Shown here piece by piece: positions 62,629-64,000 of a stretch of DNA of 64,000 nt. Made by a program: the position numbers and the translations under genes. Under the pieces are notes generated by a model. The model made no database searches, was not told where the DNA came from, and saw nothing but the letters and a program-made list of their open reading frames with translations. Source of the stretch: Alcaligenes sp. SORT26 (GTDB lineage: Bacteria; Pseudomonadota; Gammaproteobacteria; Burkholderiales; Burkholderiaceae_B). Where the stretch lies: the NCBI RefSeq assembly GCF_017377875.1, contig NZ_CP070975.1, positions 1,116,001 through 1,180,000 on the forward strand. Reading direction: 5' to 3'. Position 1 is the first letter of the stretch, and every line of letters begins with the position of its first letter.

Positions 62629-64000
62629 TTAAAAGTCCATGCTGGCGGACAACATGAAAGTTCGCGGTGCGCCCAGCCACAGCTTGCCGCTGCCACCTGC
62701 TGACCAATACGCCTTATTGGTGATATTGAGTACATCAGCACGCAAAGTCACCGCATGACCGCTAATCGAGGTTTGATAGCGCAAGCCAGCATCAAACAAG
62801 GTTCTTCCTGGAGCTCGCATCGTGTTATCGCTGCTGTAGTACTGCCCTTGAATGGCCTGCATATTCCCGCTTGCCGTCAGGCCAGGGACACCCGGCACAT
62901 CCCACTCCACACCCAGCTTGCCTTGCCACTTGGGTCTGGCCATGACGAAACGTCCCTCATTCACACCACCAGCGGTCTTGCTCAACTCGGCATCCAGATA
63001 GGCAATACCGCCCATTACTCGCAAGCCCTCTACAGGCTCTCCGAAGAAGTTCAGCTCCAGGCCTCGATTACGCTGCTCGCCATCAAAGGAGAACAGATTG
63101 GTCGCGGGGTCGATATAGCTGTTGGGCAAACGAATCTGATAGGCGCTCAAGGTGGCGGCAAAATCGCCCAGATCCAGCTTCACACCCAGCTCATGTTGCT
63201 TGGTTTTATGGGGTGCAAAGATCTCCCCGGCATTATTGGTGCCCACCGGAGCAATCGCCCCCTCACGCAGGCCCTGGATGTAGTTGCCATAGACAGAAAC
63301 TTCATCGCTCAGTTTGACGACCAGCGCGGCGGCTGGCGAGGTTGCCGATTCGTCATAGCGCGCCGTGCTGGCACCGCTGACGGCATGGAAGGATTCACTC
63401 AAGACATTCTGTCGTCTGATGCCCAAAGTCAGCATGACGCTATCGTCCGCAAACGAAAGTGTGTCAGCGATGCCCACGCTGCTTAAACGCGAAAAGGCAA
63501 TTTTGGGAACCTCTGATTTACCAATCACCGTGGCAGGGGCAGGTCCCCAGGAAGGCGAATAAATATTGGTATACCAGTCCGCAGGCAATAAATTAACGAC
63601 TGTTTTAGAGCGAACCTCTTGCTCGTAGTAGGAGGCGCTCAGCGCCAGTTCGTGACGAACGCTGCCCGTATTCAAGCGCGCCATGATGCCGACATCGCCC
63701 GCCTTACGGTCCAGAATCTGACGTTGCTGCCCGAAATTGTTTCGGTAACGACCATCTGCATCTGTCACCGCAAATACGACGCCTAAAAGGCCGTCGTAAT
63801 CGGTGCTGCCCTGACCGTAATTGCCATATACCGTCACATCTTTACTCAGATCCGCCTCGCCCCGCAGCACAAACGCGGTGTCTTCAGCACGCGAGTATGT
63901 CCAGTCTGGTGCCAAAGCTTGTCCCGCCTTGGGAACATCGGGTGTATCCAATCCCCTGCCTACGGTGATCCCGCGTGTGACGCCTTTTACATTGTCTTTA
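62629..64000 (-). CDS. TonB-dependent receptor, barrel part (module C; 5' end beyond window)
   Basis: The frame stays open from its stop near 62629 to the window edge, with 457 codons visible; the TTG at 63951 is not the real start. The sequence is the C-terminal barrel of a TonB-dependent siderophore receptor: LSDEVSVYGNYIQGLREGAI (20 residues), TKQHELGVKLDLGDFAATLS (20 residues), NRGLELNFFGEP and the terminal ...RTFMLSASMDF ending in the usual aromatic residue. It resembles the catecholate receptor group (Fiu/FcuA-like) in the visible part. The signal peptide, plug and any signalling domain are outside the window. Confidence 0.9.
   Translation of the reverse strand, partial: KDNVKGVTRGITVGRGLDTPDVPKAGQALAPDWTYSRAEDTAFVLRGEADLSKDVTVYGNYGQGSTDYDGLLGVVFAVTDADGRYRNNFGQQRQILDRKAGDVGIMARLNTGSVRHELALSASYYEQEVRSKTVVNLLPADWYTNIYSPSWGPAPATVIGKSEVPKIAFSRLSSVGIADTLSFADDSVMLTLGIRRQNVLSESFHAVSGASTARYDESATSPAAALVVKLSDEVSVYGNYIQGLREGAIAPVGTNNAGEIFAPHKTKQHELGVKLDLGDFAATLSAYQIRLPNSYIDPATNLFSFDGEQRNRGLELNFFGEPVEGLRVMGGIAYLDAELSKTAGGVNEGRFVMARPKWQGKLGVEWDVPGVPGLTASGNMQAIQGQYYSSDNTMRAPGRTLFDAGLRYQTSISGHAVTLRADVLNITNKAYWSAGGSGKLWLGAPRTFMLSASMDF

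Overview
This window looks like chromosomal DNA from a betaproteobacterium of the order Burkholderiales, most likely Alcaligenaceae and close to Alcaligenes. The reasons are the moderately high GC, the conserved run leuC-leuD-leuB-asd-fimV-truA, and a type II homoserine kinase followed by a BPSS1780-family membrane protein. The genus is an inference; no rRNA or tRNA gene was found to test it. No CRISPR array, complete insertion sequence or phage is visible.

Region 1 (1-11.5 kb) is mostly housekeeping: a YbiT-type ABC-F ATPase (cut by the window edge), an S66 LD-carboxypeptidase with a histidine-rich N-terminus, tadA, a YadGH-like ABC exporter, a GNAT enzyme, yajQ, an acyl-CoA synthetase, crcB, a glutamine amidotransferase, an AraC regulator and a YfeH-like transporter. 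It ends with an AT-rich orphan gene (10980-11462) that has a possible Cys-His-Asn hydrolase triad.

Region 2 (11.9-22.7 kb, minus strand) holds leuCDB, asd, fimV and truA. A two-gene TRAP permease without its binding protein comes next, then trpF and a membrane-anchored TlpA-type thioredoxin.

Region 3 (22.8-36.7 kb) starts with a MocR-type regulator divergent from an AhpD-like gene, with matching inverted-repeat boxes on both sides of the regulator. A fragment of an IS3-family element follows. Next is a two-component system directly upstream of a secreted GlcG/HbpS-family haem-binding protein, and then a lipoprotein M48 protease, aroC, selO, a DUF2069 protein, a YihY-CBS pair, dusA, thrB and a membrane protein.

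Region 4 (36.7-64 kb, all minus strand) is the accessory and most unusual part. It contains three modules, each pairing a TonB-dependent receptor with a YncE-like beta-propeller protein just downstream. Two modules are complete cell-surface-signalling units (FecI-type sigma, FecR, receptor, propeller) with nearly identical Fur-box-like sites before the sigma gene. The first complete unit continues into a MacAB/PvdRT-OpmQ-like tripartite exporter. Together these suggest iron-responsive uptake, signalling and export of one or more siderophores, although no biosynthesis gene is visible. A tightly coupled ten-gene Tad/Flp pilus operon lies between the two complete units. It uses an FHA-CpaF fusion ATPase and has no visible TadZ, TadD or prepilin peptidase.
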